Source: Pseudomonas beijingensis
Lineage (GTDB): Bacteria; Pseudomonadota; Gammaproteobacteria; Pseudomonadales; Pseudomonadaceae
Length of the DNA stretch: 64,000 nt
Direction: 5' to 3'
Assembly: GCF_030687295.1 (NCBI RefSeq)
Contig: NZ_CP117425.1
Location: 2,794,001-2,858,000 of the forward strand
The first letter of the stretch is position 1. Each line of letters starts with the position of its first letter. Positions 40,400 to 49,843 of the stretch are shown piece after piece. Below the pieces are notes generated by a model. That model did not search any database. It had not been told where the DNA came from and saw only the letters and a program-made list of their open reading frames with translations. The translations under genes were made by a program, and so were the position numbers.

Positions 40400-41493
40400 T
40401 GTCTGAGCAAGAACTCAAAGCGCTGCGCCTGCGCATCGACGCCCTGGACGAAAAAGTCCTGGAGCTGATCAGCGAGCGCGCGCGCTGCGCCCAGGAAGTC
40501 GCCCGGGTGAAGATGGCCTCCCTGGCTGAAGGCGAAGTGCCGGTGTTCTATCGCCCCGAGCGTGAAGCGCAGGTGCTCAAGCGTGTCATGGAGCGCAACA
40601 AGGGGCCGCTGGGCAACGAAGAGATGGCGCGCTTGTTCCGCGAAATCATGTCGTCGTGCCTGGCCCTCGAGCAGCCGCTGAAAGTCGCCTACCTGGGGCC
40701 GGAAGGCACGTTTACCCAGGCAGCCGCCATGAAGCACTTCGGTCACGCCGTGATCAGCAAGCCGATGGCGGCCATCGACGAAGTGTTCCGTGAAGTCGCC
40801 GCCGGCGCGGTGAATTTTGGCGTGGTGCCGGTGGAGAACTCCACCGAAGGCGCGGTCAACCACACGCTGGACAGCTTCCTCGAGCACGACATGGTGATCT
40901 GTGGCGAAGTCGAGCTGCGCATCCACCACCACCTGCTGGTGGGCGAGAACACCAAGACCGACAGCATCAGCCGGATCTATTCCCACGCCCAGTCGTTGGC
41001 CCAGTGCCGCAAGTGGCTGGACGCCCATTACCCGAACGTCGAGCGCGTGGCGGTCTCGAGCAACGCCGAGGCGGCCAAGCGGGTCAAGGGTGAGTGGAAC
41101 TCGGCGGCGATTGCCGGCGACATGGCGGCTGGCCTCTACGGGCTGACGCGCCTGGCGGAAAAAATCGAGGATCGCCCGGACAACTCCACGCGGTTCCTGA
41201 TGATCGGCAGCCAGGAAGTCCCGCCAACCGGCGACGACAAGACCTCGATCATCGTGTCCATGAGCAACAAGCCCGGCGCGCTCCATGAGCTGCTGGTGCC
41301 GTTCCATGACAACGGTATCGACCTGACGCGGATCGAGACCCGTCCGTCGCGCAGCGGTAAATGGACCTACGTGTTCTTCATCGATTTCGTCGGCCACCAC
41401 CGCGATCCGCTGGTAAAAGGTGTGCTGGAGAAAATCAGTCAGGAAGCAGTGGCACTCAAGGTGCTGGGTTCCTACCCCAAGGCAGTTCTTTAA
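40399..41493 (+). CDS. pheA: PheA, chorismate mutase / prephenate dehydratase (P-protein)
   Basis: A 364-residue enzyme of phenylalanine synthesis. The N-terminal AroQ chorismate mutase domain (about 1-90) has LRLRIDALDEKVLELISERARCAQEVARVK. The prephenate dehydratase domain (about 93-270) has YLGPEGTFTQAAA and VVPVENSTEGAVNHTLD. A C-terminal ACT domain (about 275-355) has KPGALHELLVPF and ESRP-like ETRPSRSGKW, the Phe feedback site. ATG 40399 overlaps the serC stop; the frame upstream to 40198 lies within serC and is not used. Confidence 0.96.
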   Translation: MSEQELKALRLRIDALDEKVLELISERARCAQEVARVKMASLAEGEVPVFYRPEREAQVLKRVMERNKGPLGNEEMARLFREIMSSCLALEQPLKVAYLGPEGTFTQAAAMKHFGHAVISKPMAAIDEVFREVAAGAVNFGVVPVENSTEGAVNHTLDSFLEHDMVICGEVELRIHHHLLVGENTKTDSISRIYSHAQSLAQCRKWLDAHYPNVERVAVSSNAEAAKRVKGEWNSAAIAGDMAAGLYGLTRLAEKIEDRPDNSTRFLMIGSQEVPPTGDDKTSIIVSMSNKPGALHELLVPFHDNGIDLTRIETRPSRSGKWTYVFFIDFVGHHRDPLVKGVLEKISQEAVALKVLGSYPKAVL

Positions 41494-41506
41494 GGGCGGA
41501 TAGCAA

Positions 41507-42619
41507 ATGAGTGGCAACTTCCTCGCTCTGGCTCAGCCAGGCGTGCAACAACTCTCGCCTTACGTTCCGGGCAAGCCCGTGGACGAACTGGCCCGTGAGC
41601 TGGACCTGGATCCGGCCAGCATCGTCAAGTTGGCGAGCAACGAAAACCCGTTGGGCGCGAGCCCCAAGGCGCTGGCGGCGATCCGCGACGAACTGGCCGA
41701 GCTGACCCGTTACCCCGATGGCAACGGCTTTGCACTGAAGAGCCTGCTGGCCGAGCGCTGTGGCGTCGAGCTGAACCAGGTGACGCTGGGCAACGGTTCC
41801 AACGACATTCTTGAGTTGGTCGCCCGTGCGTACCTGGCGCCAGGTCTCAACGCGGTGTTCAGCGAGCACGCGTTCGCGGTCTACCCGATCGCGACCCAGG
41901 CCGTCGGCGCGGATGCCCATGTGGTTCCGGCCAAGGACTGGGGGCACGACCTGCCGGCCATGTTGGCGGCTATCGACGCCAACACCCGCGTGGTCTTCAT
42001 TGCCAACCCGAACAACCCGACCGGCACCTGGTTCGATGCCCAGGCCCTGGATGACTTCCTTCAAGACGTGCCCGCGCACGTGTTGGTGGTGCTGGACGAG
42101 GCCTACATCGAATACGCCGAAGGCAGCGATTTGCCCGATGGCCTGGATTTCCTCGCCGCCTACCCGAACCTGCTGGTTTCGCGCACGTTCTCCAAAGCTT
42201 ATGGCCTGGCTTCGCTGCGGGTCGGCTACGGCTTGTCCACCGCGGTGGTGGCCGATGTGCTGAACCGCGTGCGCCAGCCGTTCAACGTCAACAGCTTCGC
42301 CCTGGCCGCCGCCTGCGCCGCATTGCAGGATGAAGCCTACCTGGCTGAAAGCCGTCGCCTCAACTCGGCCGGCATGGAGCAGTTGGAAGCCGGGCTGCGT
42401 GAGCTGGGCTTAGGCTGGATTCCATCCAAAGGCAACTTCATCTGTGTCGACCTGGGACGTGTCGCCGCGCCGGTGTATCAGGGGCTGTTGCGCGAAGGTG
42501 TGATTGTGCGTCCGGTGGCCAATTACGGCATGCCGAACCACTTGCGCATCACCATCGGCCTGCCAGCGGAGAACAGCCGTTTCCTTGAGGCGTTGAGCAA
42601 GGTTCTGGCTCGTGGTTGA
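41507..42619 (+). CDS. hisC: HisC-type histidinol-phosphate/aromatic aminotransferase
   Basis: A 370-residue class I PLP aminotransferase. It has KLASNENPLGASPKAL, YPDGNGFALK, NPNNPTGTWF and the PLP Lys in RTFSKAYGLASLRVGYG. In this position of Pseudomonas the enzyme is the supraoperon copy with broad specificity for imidazole acetol phosphate and aromatic amino acids, so it may serve Phe/Tyr as well as His synthesis. It starts 13 bases after pheA and overlaps tyrA-aroA. Confidence 0.93.
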   Translation: MSGNFLALAQPGVQQLSPYVPGKPVDELARELDLDPASIVKLASNENPLGASPKALAAIRDELAELTRYPDGNGFALKSLLAERCGVELNQVTLGNGSNDILELVARAYLAPGLNAVFSEHAFAVYPIATQAVGADAHVVPAKDWGHDLPAMLAAIDANTRVVFIANPNNPTGTWFDAQALDDFLQDVPAHVLVVLDEAYIEYAEGSDLPDGLDFLAAYPNLLVSRTFSKAYGLASLRVGYGLSTAVVADVLNRVRQPFNVNSFALAAACAALQDEAYLAESRRLNSAGMEQLEAGLRELGLGWIPSKGNFICVDLGRVAAPVYQGLLREGVIVRPVANYGMPNHLRITIGLPAENSRFLEALSKVLARG

Positions 42620-44855
42620 TGTCACTTCACTGCAACCTGTTGCCCCTATGATCGGTCGCCTGGTAGTGGTCGGCCTGGGGTTGATTGGCGGTTCGTTTGC
42701 CAAGGGCTTGCGTGAAAGCGGCCTGTGCCGCGAGGTGGTCGGTGTCGACCTGGATCCGCAGTCGCGCAAGCTGGCGGTGGAGCTGGGTGTGGTCGATCTC
42801 TGCGAGGATGACCTGGCGATTGCTTGCCAAGGCGCGGACGTGATCCAGCTGGCGGTGCCGATCCTGGCCATGGAAAAACTGCTGGCGCGCCTGGCGACCA
42901 TGAGTTTGGGGCAAGCGATCCTGACCGACGTCGGCAGTGCCAAGGGCAACGTCGTGCGCGCTGCCACCGAGGCTTTCGGCGGGATGCCGGCGCGCTTTGT
43001 GCCCGGCCATCCGATTGCCGGTTCCGAGCAGAGCGGGGTTGAAGCCTCCAATGCGGAACTGTTTCGTCGTCACAAAGTGATATTGACTCCGCTGGAGCAG
43101 ACCGACCCGGCTGCGCTGGCGGTGGTGGACCGTTTGTGGCGCGAACTGGGCGCCGATGTCGAGCACATGCAGGTAGAGCGTCACGATGAAGTGTTGGCGG
43201 CTACCAGCCATCTGCCGCACCTGTTGGCGTTCGGCCTGGTGGATTCATTGGCCAAACGCAATGAAAATCTTGAGATCTTCCGTTACGCTGCCGGCGGTTT
43301 CCGCGATTTCACGAGAATCGCCGGAAGCGACCCGGTCATGTGGCACGACATCTTCCTCGCCAACCGCGAAGCTGTCTTGCGCACACTCGATACATTTCGC
43401 AGCGACCTCGACGCCTTGCGCGACGCGGTCGATGCAGGGGACGGGCACCAATTGCTGGGCGTTTTCACACGCGCCAGGGTGGCCCGCGAGCATTTCAGTA
43501 AAATCCTGGCCCGTCGGGCCTATGTGGACGCTATGAACTCCAACGATCTGATTTTCCTGGCACAACCTGGTGGCTCCCTGAGTGGGCGTATTCGTGTACC
43601 GGGCGATAAATCGATTTCCCATCGTTCGATCATGCTCGGCTCCCTGGCCGACGGCGTGACCGAGGTGGAAGGTTTCCTCGAGGGCGAAGACGCCCTGGCG
43701 ACGCTGCAAGCGTTTCGCGACATGGGGGTGGTCATCGAAGGTCCGCACCACGGTCGCGTGACCATCCATGGTGTCGGCCTGCACGGCCTCAAGCCCGCCC
43801 CGGGGCCGATCTACCTGGGTAACTCCGGGACCTCGATGCGCCTGTTGTCCGGCTTGTTGGCAGCGCAGGACTTCGACAGCACCTTGACCGGTGACGCCTC
43901 GCTGTCCAAGCGCCCGATGAATCGCGTCGCCAACCCGTTGCGGGAAATGGGCGCGGTCATCGAGACGGCAGCCGATGGTCGTCCGCCGATGACCATCCGT
44001 GGTGGCAACAAGCTCAAGGGCCTGACCTACACCATGCCAATGGCCAGCGCCCAGGTGAAATCCTGCCTGCTGCTGGCCGGTCTCTACGCCGAAGGCAAGA
44101 CCACCGTCACCGAACCGGCCCCGACCCGCGACCACACCGAGCGCATGCTGCGCGGCTTCGGCTACCCGGTCACGGTGGATGGCGCCACGGCGTCGGTCGA
44201 GTCTGGCAGTAAGCTGACTGCGACCCATATCGAAGTGCCGGGCGATATCTCATCGTCGGCGTTCTTTCTGGTGGCCGCCTCGATCGCCGAAGGCTCCGAC
44301 CTGGTGCTCGAGCACGTCGGCATCAACCCGACCCGCACCGGTGTGATCGACATCCTGCGCCTGATGGGCGCTGACATTACCCTGGAAAACCAACGTGAAG
44401 TTGGCGGCGAACCCGTAGCCGACCTGCGCGTACGAGCGGCTAAACTCAAGGGTATCGAGATTCCGGAAGCGCTGGTTCCGCTGGCCATCGACGAGTTCCC
44501 GGTGTTGTTCGTGGCGGCCGCCTGTGCAGAAGGGCGCACCGTGCTGACCGGCGCCGAAGAACTGCGGGTCAAGGAATCGGATCGCATCCAAGTGATGGCG
44601 GACGGCTTGTTGGCCTTGGGTGTCAAGTGCCAGCCAACGCCGGACGGCATCATCATCGACGGCGGCCAGATCGGCGGCGGCGAAGTCCATGGTCACGGTG
44701 ATCACCGCATCGCCATGGCTTTCAGTGTTGCGTCTTTGCGCGCCAGCGCGCCGATTCGCATCCATGATTGCGCCAACGTCGCGACGTCGTTCCCGAACTT
44801 CCTGGCGCTGTGCGCGCAGGTCGGTATCCGAGTAGCACAAGAGGCACAGTCGTGA
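42612..44855 (+). CDS. aroA: TyrA-AroA fusion: prephenate dehydrogenase / EPSP synthase
   Basis: A 747-residue fused enzyme. The N-terminal NAD-dependent prephenate (cyclohexadienyl) dehydrogenase (about 15-290) has [17 protein letters not shown] and [15 protein letters not shown]. After [14 protein letters not shown] near residue 310 begins EPSP synthase of the shikimate pathway, with [48 protein letters not shown] and [16 protein letters not shown]. The fusion is normal in Pseudomonas. GTG 42612 (overlapping hisC, AAGG upstream) fits the known length; ATG 42648 is the alternative. Confidence 0.95.
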   Translation: MVDVTSLQPVAPMIGRLVVVGLGLIGGSFAKGLRESGLCREVVGVDLDPQSRKLAVELGVVDLCEDDLAIACQGADVIQLAVPILAMEKLLARLATMSLGQAILTDVGSAKGNVVRAATEAFGGMPARFVPGHPIAGSEQSGVEASNAELFRRHKVILTPLEQTDPAALAVVDRLWRELGADVEHMQVERHDEVLAATSHLPHLLAFGLVDSLAKRNENLEIFRYAAGGFRDFTRIAGSDPVMWHDIFLANREAVLRTLDTFRSDLDALRDAVDAGDGHQLLGVFTRARVAREHFSKILARRAYVDAMNSNDLIFLAQPGGSLSGRIRVPGDKSISHRSIMLGSLADGVTEVEGFLEGEDALATLQAFRDMGVVIEGPHHGRVTIHGVGLHGLKPAPGPIYLGNSGTSMRLLSGLLAAQDFDSTLTGDASLSKRPMNRVANPLREMGAVIETAADGRPPMTIRGGNKLKGLTYTMPMASAQVKSCLLLAGLYAEGKTTVTEPAPTRDHTERMLRGFGYPVTVDGATASVESGSKLTATHIEVPGDISSSAFFLVAASIAEGSDLVLEHVGINPTRTGVIDILRLMGADITLENQREVGGEPVADLRVRAAKLKGIEIPEALVPLAIDEFPVLFVAAACAEGRTVLTGAEELRVKESDRIQVMADGLLALGVKCQPTPDGIIIDGGQIGGGEVHGHGDHRIAMAFSVASLRASAPIRIHDCANVATSFPNFLALCAQVGIRVAQEAQS

Positions 44856-45541
44856 ACATCAAGGCACCGGTCATCACCATCGATGGCCCAAGCGGTTCAG
44901 GCAAGGGCACTGTCGCCGGGATCCTGGCCAAACAGCTGGGCTGGAACCTGCTCGATTCGGGTGCCTTGTACCGTCTGCTGGCGTTCGCCGCCGCCAACCA
45001 TGGCGTCGACCTGACCAATGAAGAATTGCTCAAGGCGCTGGCGGCTCATCTGGACGTGCAGTTCATTGCGGCAACCGACGGTCAGCTCCAGCGCATCATC
45101 CTGGAAGGCGACGAAGTCAGCGACGTCATCCGTACCGAAAGCGTGGGCGCCGGGGCCTCCCAGGTCGCCGCGCTGCCAGCGGTGCGCGAAGCCTTGCTGC
45201 AACGCCAGCGTGCATTCCAGGAGCCGCCGGGGCTGGTGGCTGATGGCCGCGACATGGGCACGGTGGTGTTCCCCGACGCGCCGCTGAAGATCTTCCTCAC
45301 TGCCAGCGCCGAGGAGCGGGCGCGCCGCCGATATTTGCAGTTGAAGGGCAAAGGCGAGGATGTTAGTCTGTCGAGTCTGCTAGATGAGATCCGTGCACGC
45401 GACGAGCGTGACACCCAGCGCGCAGTAGCCCCGCTAAAGCCGGCGGCCGATGCGATACAGCTGGATTCCACGGAGTTGTCCATTGATCAGGTGTTGCAAC
45501 GCATCATGAGCGAGATCGCGCTTCGCGATATCGCCGGGTGA
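44852..45541 (+). CDS. cmk: Cmk, cytidylate kinase
   Basis: A 229-residue kinase phosphorylating CMP and dCMP. It has the P-loop [35 protein letters not shown] (substrate-binding), [21 protein letters not shown] and the lid [21 protein letters not shown] 44852 overlaps the aroA stop (GTGA) and gives the right N-terminus; the frame is open further upstream inside aroA. A terminator follows, then rpsA. Confidence 0.95.
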   Translation: MNIKAPVITIDGPSGSGKGTVAGILAKQLGWNLLDSGALYRLLAFAAANHGVDLTNEELLKALAAHLDVQFIAATDGQLQRIILEGDEVSDVIRTESVGAGASQVAALPAVREALLQRQRAFQEPPGLVADGRDMGTVVFPDAPLKIFLTASAEERARRRYLQLKGKGEDVSLSSLLDEIRARDERDTQRAVAPLKPAADAIQLDSTELSIDQVLQRIMSEIALRDIAG

Positions 45542-45544
45542 CAG

Positions 45545-45588
45545 GAAGCTCCGCAGGGGACCAGTCATAGTCCTGCGGCGCTTCTTTT
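45545..45588 (+). terminator. terminator-like hairpin between cmk and rpsA
   Basis: Arms GAAGC-T-CCGCAGG and CCTGCGG-C-GCTTC with a 14-base loop and a TTTT run, 4 bases after the cmk stop. It could end or attenuate the upstream transcript so that rpsA relies mostly on its own promoter. Confidence 0.8.
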
Positions 45589-45601
45589 ATATGAAACTAA
45601 C

Positions 45602-45621
45602 CCACACCGTCTGGGGTGTGG
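45602..45621 (+). promoter_or_regulatory. hairpin in the rpsA leader
   Basis: CCACACC / GGTGTGG stem with a 6-base loop, 40 bases before the rpsA start. In enterobacteria S1 represses its own mRNA through leader hairpins; a similar role here is inference. Confidence 0.45.
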
Positions 45622-45660
45622 AGATGGGCGTTTACTTCGCCCTAATCAACAGGAATTAAA

Positions 45661-47352
45661 ATGAGCGAAAGCTTTGCGGAACTCTTTGAAGAAAGCTTGA
45701 AAACCCTGAACCTTCAGGCAGGCTCCATCATCACCGGCGTTATCGTTGATATCGATTACCAGGCTCGCTGGGTAACCGTTCACGCTGGTCTGAAGTCTGA
45801 AGCGCTGATCCCGCTTGAGCAGTTCTACAACGACGCTGGCGAACTGAACATCAACGTCGGTGACGAAGTTCACGTTGCGCTGGACTCGGTTGAAGACGGC
45901 TTTGGTGAAACCAAGCTGTCCCGTGAAAAAGCCAAGCGTGCTGAATGCTGGATCGTTCTGGAAGCGGCCTTCGCAGCTGAGGAAGTGGTCAAGGGCGTTA
46001 TCAACGGTAAGGTTAAAGGCGGCTTCACTGTCGACGTTAACGGCATCCGTGCGTTCCTGCCAGGTTCCCTGGTTGACGTCCGTCCAGTGCGCGACACCAC
46101 GCACCTGGAAGGCAAAGAGCTGGAATTCAAGGTCATCAAGCTGGACCAGAAGCGCAACAACGTTGTCGTTTCCCGTCGCAGTGTCCTGGAAGCCGAGAAC
46201 TCCGCCGAGCGTGAAGCTCTGCTGGAATCGCTGCAGGAAGGCCAACAGGTCAAGGGTATCGTCAAGAACCTCACCGATTACGGCGCATTCGTCGATCTGG
46301 GTGGCGTCGATGGCCTGCTGCACATCACCGACATGGCCTGGAAGCGTATCAAGCATCCTTCGGAAATCGTCAACGTTGGCGACGAGATCGATGTCAAGGT
46401 TCTGAAGTACGATCGCGAGCGCAATCGTGTTTCCCTGGGCCTCAAGCAACTGGGTGAAGATCCATGGGTTGCTATCAAAGCCCGTTACCCAGAAGGCACC
46501 CGCGTCACCGCTCGTGTTACCAACCTCACCGACTACGGCTGCTTCGCTGAGCTGGAAGAAGGCGTTGAAGGCCTGGTACACGTTTCGGAAATGGACTGGA
46601 CCAACAAGAACATCCACCCTTCGAAAGTCGTACAAGTCGGCGACGAAGTGGAAGTCATGGTTCTGGACATCGACGAAGAGCGTCGTCGTATCTCCCTCGG
46701 CATCAAGCAGTGCAAGTCCAACCCATGGGAAGACTTCTCTGGCCAGTTCAACAAGGGCGATAAAATCTCCGGCACCATCAAGTCGATCACCGATTTCGGT
46801 ATCTTCATTGGTCTGGACGGCGGCATCGACGGCCTGGTTCACCTGTCCGACATCTCCTGGAACGAAGTGGGCGAAGAAGCCGTACGCCGTTTCAAGAAGG
46901 GCGACGAGCTGGACACCGTTATCCTGTCGGTTGACCCAGAGCGCGAGCGTATCTCCCTGGGTATCAAGCAACTGGAAAGCGATCCGTTCTCCGAGTACGT
47001 TCAAGAGAACGACAAAGGCGCAATCGTTAAGGGCATCGTGAAAGAAGTTGACGCCAAAGGCGCCATCATCACCCTGGCCGACGATATCGAAGCGACTCTG
47101 AAAGCCTCCGAAATCAGCCGTGACCGCGTTGAAGACGCGCGCAACGTTCTGAAAGAAGGCGAAGAAGTAGAAGCCAAGATCATCAGCGTTGACCGCAAGA
47201 GCCGCGTAATCCAGCTCTCCATCAAGTCGAAAGACGATGCTGAAGAGAAAGAAGCAATCCAGAGCCTGCGCGACAAGCCAGCCGCTGACATTGCTGCTGG
47301 TCCTACCACTCTGGGTGACCTGCTGCGTGCACAAATGGAAAAACAGAACTGA
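45661..47352 (+). CDS. rpsA: 30S ribosomal protein S1
   Basis: A 563-residue mRNA-binding ribosomal protein with six S1 (OB-fold) domains. Repeated blocks such as [51 protein letters not shown] and [26 protein letters not shown] are visible. Codon use shifts toward that of highly expressed genes (many GTT, GCT, AAC). AACAGGAAT precedes the ATG. Last gene of the serC-rpsA supraoperon, closed by its own terminator. Confidence 0.98.
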   Translation: MSESFAELFEESLKTLNLQAGSIITGVIVDIDYQARWVTVHAGLKSEALIPLEQFYNDAGELNINVGDEVHVALDSVEDGFGETKLSREKAKRAECWIVLEAAFAAEEVVKGVINGKVKGGFTVDVNGIRAFLPGSLVDVRPVRDTTHLEGKELEFKVIKLDQKRNNVVVSRRSVLEAENSAEREALLESLQEGQQVKGIVKNLTDYGAFVDLGGVDGLLHITDMAWKRIKHPSEIVNVGDEIDVKVLKYDRERNRVSLGLKQLGEDPWVAIKARYPEGTRVTARVTNLTDYGCFAELEEGVEGLVHVSEMDWTNKNIHPSKVVQVGDEVEVMVLDIDEERRRISLGIKQCKSNPWEDFSGQFNKGDKISGTIKSITDFGIFIGLDGGIDGLVHLSDISWNEVGEEAVRRFKKGDELDTVILSVDPERERISLGIKQLESDPFSEYVQENDKGAIVKGIVKEVDAKGAIITLADDIEATLKASEISRDRVEDARNVLKEGEEVEAKIISVDRKSRVIQLSIKSKDDAEEKEAIQSLRDKPAADIAAGPTTLGDLLRAQMEKQN

Positions 47353-47368
47353 GTTCTGTCAGACCATA

Positions 47369-47398
47369 GAAAAAGGGCGACTTCGGTCGCCCTTTTTT
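47369..47398 (+). terminator. rho-independent terminator of rpsA
   Basis: Stem AAAGGGCGAC-TTCG-GTCGCCCTTT with a stable TTCG tetraloop and T6 run, 17 bases past the stop. Confidence 0.95.
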
Positions 47399-47551
47399 GT
47401 GGGCGCGATTCGGGAAGCCCGGCTTTGCTCGTTTCACTTACGCTGTCTGGTCTCGCTGTGAAACCAATCCTGCAACCCGGCTGTCTCTTTCTTTAAGTGG
47501 ATCAAGCATCTATCAAGGCTGGACTACAGATGTCGTGGCTCTCCGGAACAA

Positions 47552-47574
47552 TGTGGGAGCGAGCTTGCTCGCGA
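47552..47574. repeat. single REP element
   Basis: One unpaired arm TGTGGGAGCGAGCTTGCTCG between rpsA and the lipoprotein gene, the only solitary full-length REP in the window. Confidence 0.85.
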
Positions 47575-47626
47575 TAGCGCCAGGTCATGCACCACCCAGT
47601 CGAGTATTGGATATTTAAGGAGATGA

Positions 47627-47917
47627 ATGAACAGGCTCATCCTGGTATTCGCGGCATTGGCATTGGCATTGGCATTGGCAGGTTGCACCACAAGCGCCAA
47701 GACCCACGCAGTGCGTGGTGTCAGCGGTATCGAGGTCGACTGCTCAGGGTTGGGCTCTGGCTGGGAGAAGTGCCATAAGAGAGCCGCAAGGGAGTGCAAG
47801 GGCGCTGGCTACAAGGTCATTACCCGATCAGACGACGCCAAAGATGACGATCAGTACCCCTTTGGTTTCAATCCGGCTGGCTATCTTACTCGTACGATGC
47901 TGGTCATTTGCCGGTAG
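47627..47917 (+). CDS. small lipoprotein of unknown function
   Basis: A 96-residue predicted lipoprotein: signal peptide NRLILVFAALALALALAGC with lipobox LAGC (Cys20), then a compact domain with four more Cys (IEVDCSGLGSGWEKCHKRAARECKGAGYKV and the final VICR) that could form disulfides. The segment GWEKCHKRAARECKGAGYKV recalls a common small-lipoprotein motif, but I do not recognise the family. A strong ribosome site (AAGGAGAT) precedes the ATG. It is inserted between rpsA and ihfB. Its signal sequence is encoded partly by a GGCATT hexamer repeat. Confidence 0.75.
   Translation: MNRLILVFAALALALALAGCTTSAKTHAVRGVSGIEVDCSGLGSGWEKCHKRAARECKGAGYKVITRSDDAKDDDQYPFGFNPAGYLTRTMLVICR
47651..47680 (+). 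repeat. hexanucleotide repeat in the lipoprotein signal sequence
   Basis: Four perfect tandem GGCATT units plus partial flanks encode the Ala-Leu stretch of the signal peptide. Gain or loss of a unit would change its length by two residues without shifting frame. Confidence 0.8.
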
Positions 47918-48017
47918 CTTGAGAAACCTCCCCGTCTGCATGGAAGGAAGCGGCAAGGGAGTAATAGAGGAATGTCAATACTTGGGCTGTTCAAATCCCT
48001 CCGGTCATGCTAAAACC

Positions 48018-48048
48018 TTTTCAAGCGATTTTCCTAGCTGCTTGAAAA
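48018..48048 (+). promoter_or_regulatory. 9-base inverted repeat before ihfB
   Basis: TTTTCAAGC / GCTTGAAAA with a 13-base loop, directly upstream of the AGAAGGG ribosome site of ihfB. It may be a protein-binding site or leader hairpin; function unproven. Confidence 0.5.
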
Positions 48049-48061
48049 AGAAGGGAAAAAT

Positions 48062-48358
48062 ATGACGAAGTCGGAGTTGATCGAACGAATTGTCACCCAT
48101 CAAGGGCTACTCTCATCCAAGGATGTGGAACTGGCCATCAAGACCATGCTTGAACAAATGTCCCAGTGCCTGGCTACGGGTGATCGCATCGAGATCCGTG
48201 GCTTCGGCAGCTTTTCCCTGCATTACCGCGCCCCACGGGTTGGGCGCAATCCGAAGACCGGTCAGTCCGTCAGCCTTGACGGCAAGTTTGTTCCTCATTT
48301 CAAGCCAGGCAAAGAGCTTAGGGATCGGGTGAATGAGGAGGAGGGCGATGAGCTCTGA
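48062..48358 (+). CDS. ihfB: integration host factor subunit beta
   Basis: A 98-residue HU/IHF-family DNA-bending protein. It has [64 protein letters not shown], including the DNA-intercalating arm (GRNPKTG). The [12 protein letters not shown] pattern separates the beta subunit from HU. Partner of IhfA. In Pseudomonas this gene marks the left boundary of the O-antigen locus, as here. Confidence 0.96.
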   Translation: MTKSELIERIVTHQGLLSSKDVELAIKTMLEQMSQCLATGDRIEIRGFGSFSLHYRAPRVGRNPKTGQSVSLDGKFVPHFKPGKELRDRVNEEEGDEL

Positions 48359-48384
48359 CGCAGCACTAAAGCAAAGGAATTCTC

Positions 48385-48609
48385 ATGCGGAACTTTAAAC
48401 GCTTGGCCCTGGTCGTACTTGCGCTGCTCGTGGCCTCAGCTATCGTCTTGTTCGTGCTTGAAAACAACCAGCCGGTTGCGCTCCTGTTTCTGGGCTGGTC
48501 AGCTCCGCAGCTTCCTGTCTCGGTTTTCGTGATCCTGGCGCTTCTCGCTGGTATGATAGCCGGGCCGTCGCTTGCGTGGTTCCTGGGAATGCGCAGACGG
48601 GCAAAATAA
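48385..48609 (+). CDS. LapA-domain (DUF1049) membrane protein
   Basis: A 74-residue inner-membrane protein with two helices (LALVVLALLVASAIVLFVL and VSVFVILALLAGMIAGPSLAWFLG) and the conserved ENNQPVALLFLGW between them, the mark of the lipopolysaccharide assembly protein A domain. The E. coli relative works with LapB in control of LPS synthesis. AAAGGAATTC precedes the ATG. It follows ihfB by 26 bases, probably co-transcribed. Confidence 0.9.
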   Translation: MRNFKRLALVVLALLVASAIVLFVLENNQPVALLFLGWSAPQLPVSVFVILALLAGMIAGPSLAWFLGMRRRAK

Positions 48610-48784
48610 TGGATATGTGAGCCCAGTAGTCTTGGTGTAAGGATCACGGCCAATAACTTTGTTCTGACTATGGGGGGCGTTTTGTTCGAATTTACTTTGA
48701 TTCCATCTACAGCTTTATTTACAGAGAGCTCGCGTGCCTTACCTTTTGATGGGGGTGTTGTGTTTACTGCCAGCGAGGCTCTTT

Positions 48785-49843
48785 ATGCAAAATGATCGTG
48801 ATGATATTCGTAGAGCTGATGAAGTAGATCTGATTGAGCTTATTCAAAGTCTTTGGAATCAAAAATGGCTCATACTGAGCGTTACTATCTTGATAGCTGC
48901 CGGTTTCGGCGTTTATGCCTTTCTCGCAAAACCTGTCTATGAAGCGAAGGTTTTTATTGTACCTCCAACTCAGAACGGCATCGCTGAGCTGAATTATGGG
49001 CGTGGGAAAAGCACAGAGCTTGACCCTTATTCGATCGGATATGTGTACGGTGTTTTTACCCGAAATTTACAAGGAGAGTCACTTCGCCAGAAGTTTTTTA
49101 ATGATATCTATCTCCCCTCTCTCTCTGAGCAAGCGCGTCAGGGGGCAATGGATCGATTGTATGAGGGTTTTTCTAAGCAGCTGGTTATAAAAGGTGGGAG
49201 TAAGGATGCTCCGGATCGATATTCTGTAACTGTTCAGGGGGGCGATCCCGTGAAGGCCACAGAATGGATCAAGGCTTATGTATCGCGCGCCAGCGAAGCT
49301 GCCGAGCTGGAGTTAGTTAAGAACGTAACTGCCGAAGCAGCGGTGAGAGCTCGAAATTTGGAGCAGCGGATTATCAGCTTGCGTGAAAATGCACAGCGTA
49401 TACGCGAAGATCGTATTCAGCAGCTTCGTGAGGCGCTGAAAATAGCTGAGTCCATAGGGCTAACCGGCCCGGCAATAAAATCTACAGCCGCAATTGATAT
49501 AACCGTAGAGGCTGGTAGTAAGATGGATTACCAACGGGGAAGCAAAGCGTTGGCTGCCGAAATTAATGCTTTGGAGTCTCGTGCCTCAGACGATGCTTTT
49601 ATATCGGATTTACGGTCATTGCAGATGCGATACAACTTTTACCGAAAGTTAAATGTTGATCCCGAAAATATCTCGGTTTATCGGCAAGATGGTAGTGTTG
49701 AAGTGCCTGAGAGTCCTATAAAGCCCAGGAAGATTTTTATTCTTGGTGTGGGCGTAATCATTGGTCTTCTGTTTGGTGGGTTTGTGGCTTTGATTCGGTT
49801 TTTTCTGGCGCGTGCTAATGTGCATGAAAGAGTGAATCATTAA
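48785..49843 (+). CDS. wzz: Wzz O-antigen chain-length regulator
   Basis: A 352-residue polysaccharide co-polymerase that sets O-chain length together with Wzy. It has an N-terminal membrane helix (WLILSVTILIAAGFGVYAFL), a long periplasmic region with heptad-like helices (AAVRARNLEQRIISLRENAQRIREDRIQQ), and a C-terminal helix after a Pro-rich stretch (PESPIKPRKIFILGVGVIIG). ATG 48785 (GCGAGG upstream) is preferred to the in-frame start at 48734, which would add an unlikely hydrophobic leader. Base composition falls from here on. Confidence 0.92.
   Translation: MQNDRDDIRRADEVDLIELIQSLWNQKWLILSVTILIAAGFGVYAFLAKPVYEAKVFIVPPTQNGIAELNYGRGKSTELDPYSIGYVYGVFTRNLQGESLRQKFFNDIYLPSLSEQARQGAMDRLYEGFSKQLVIKGGSKDAPDRYSVTVQGGDPVKATEWIKAYVSRASEAAELELVKNVTAEAAVRARNLEQRIISLRENAQRIREDRIQQLREALKIAESIGLTGPAIKSTAAIDITVEAGSKMDYQRGSKALAAEINALESRASDDAFISDLRSLQMRYNFYRKLNVDPENISVYRQDGSVEVPESPIKPRKIFILGVGVIIGLLFGGFVALIRFFLARANVHERVNH

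Noticed and set aside
45646..47334. 562-codon open frame antisense to rpsA
   Set aside because: Covers almost exactly rpsA and mirrors its S1 repeats; no independent ribosome site or family likeness.
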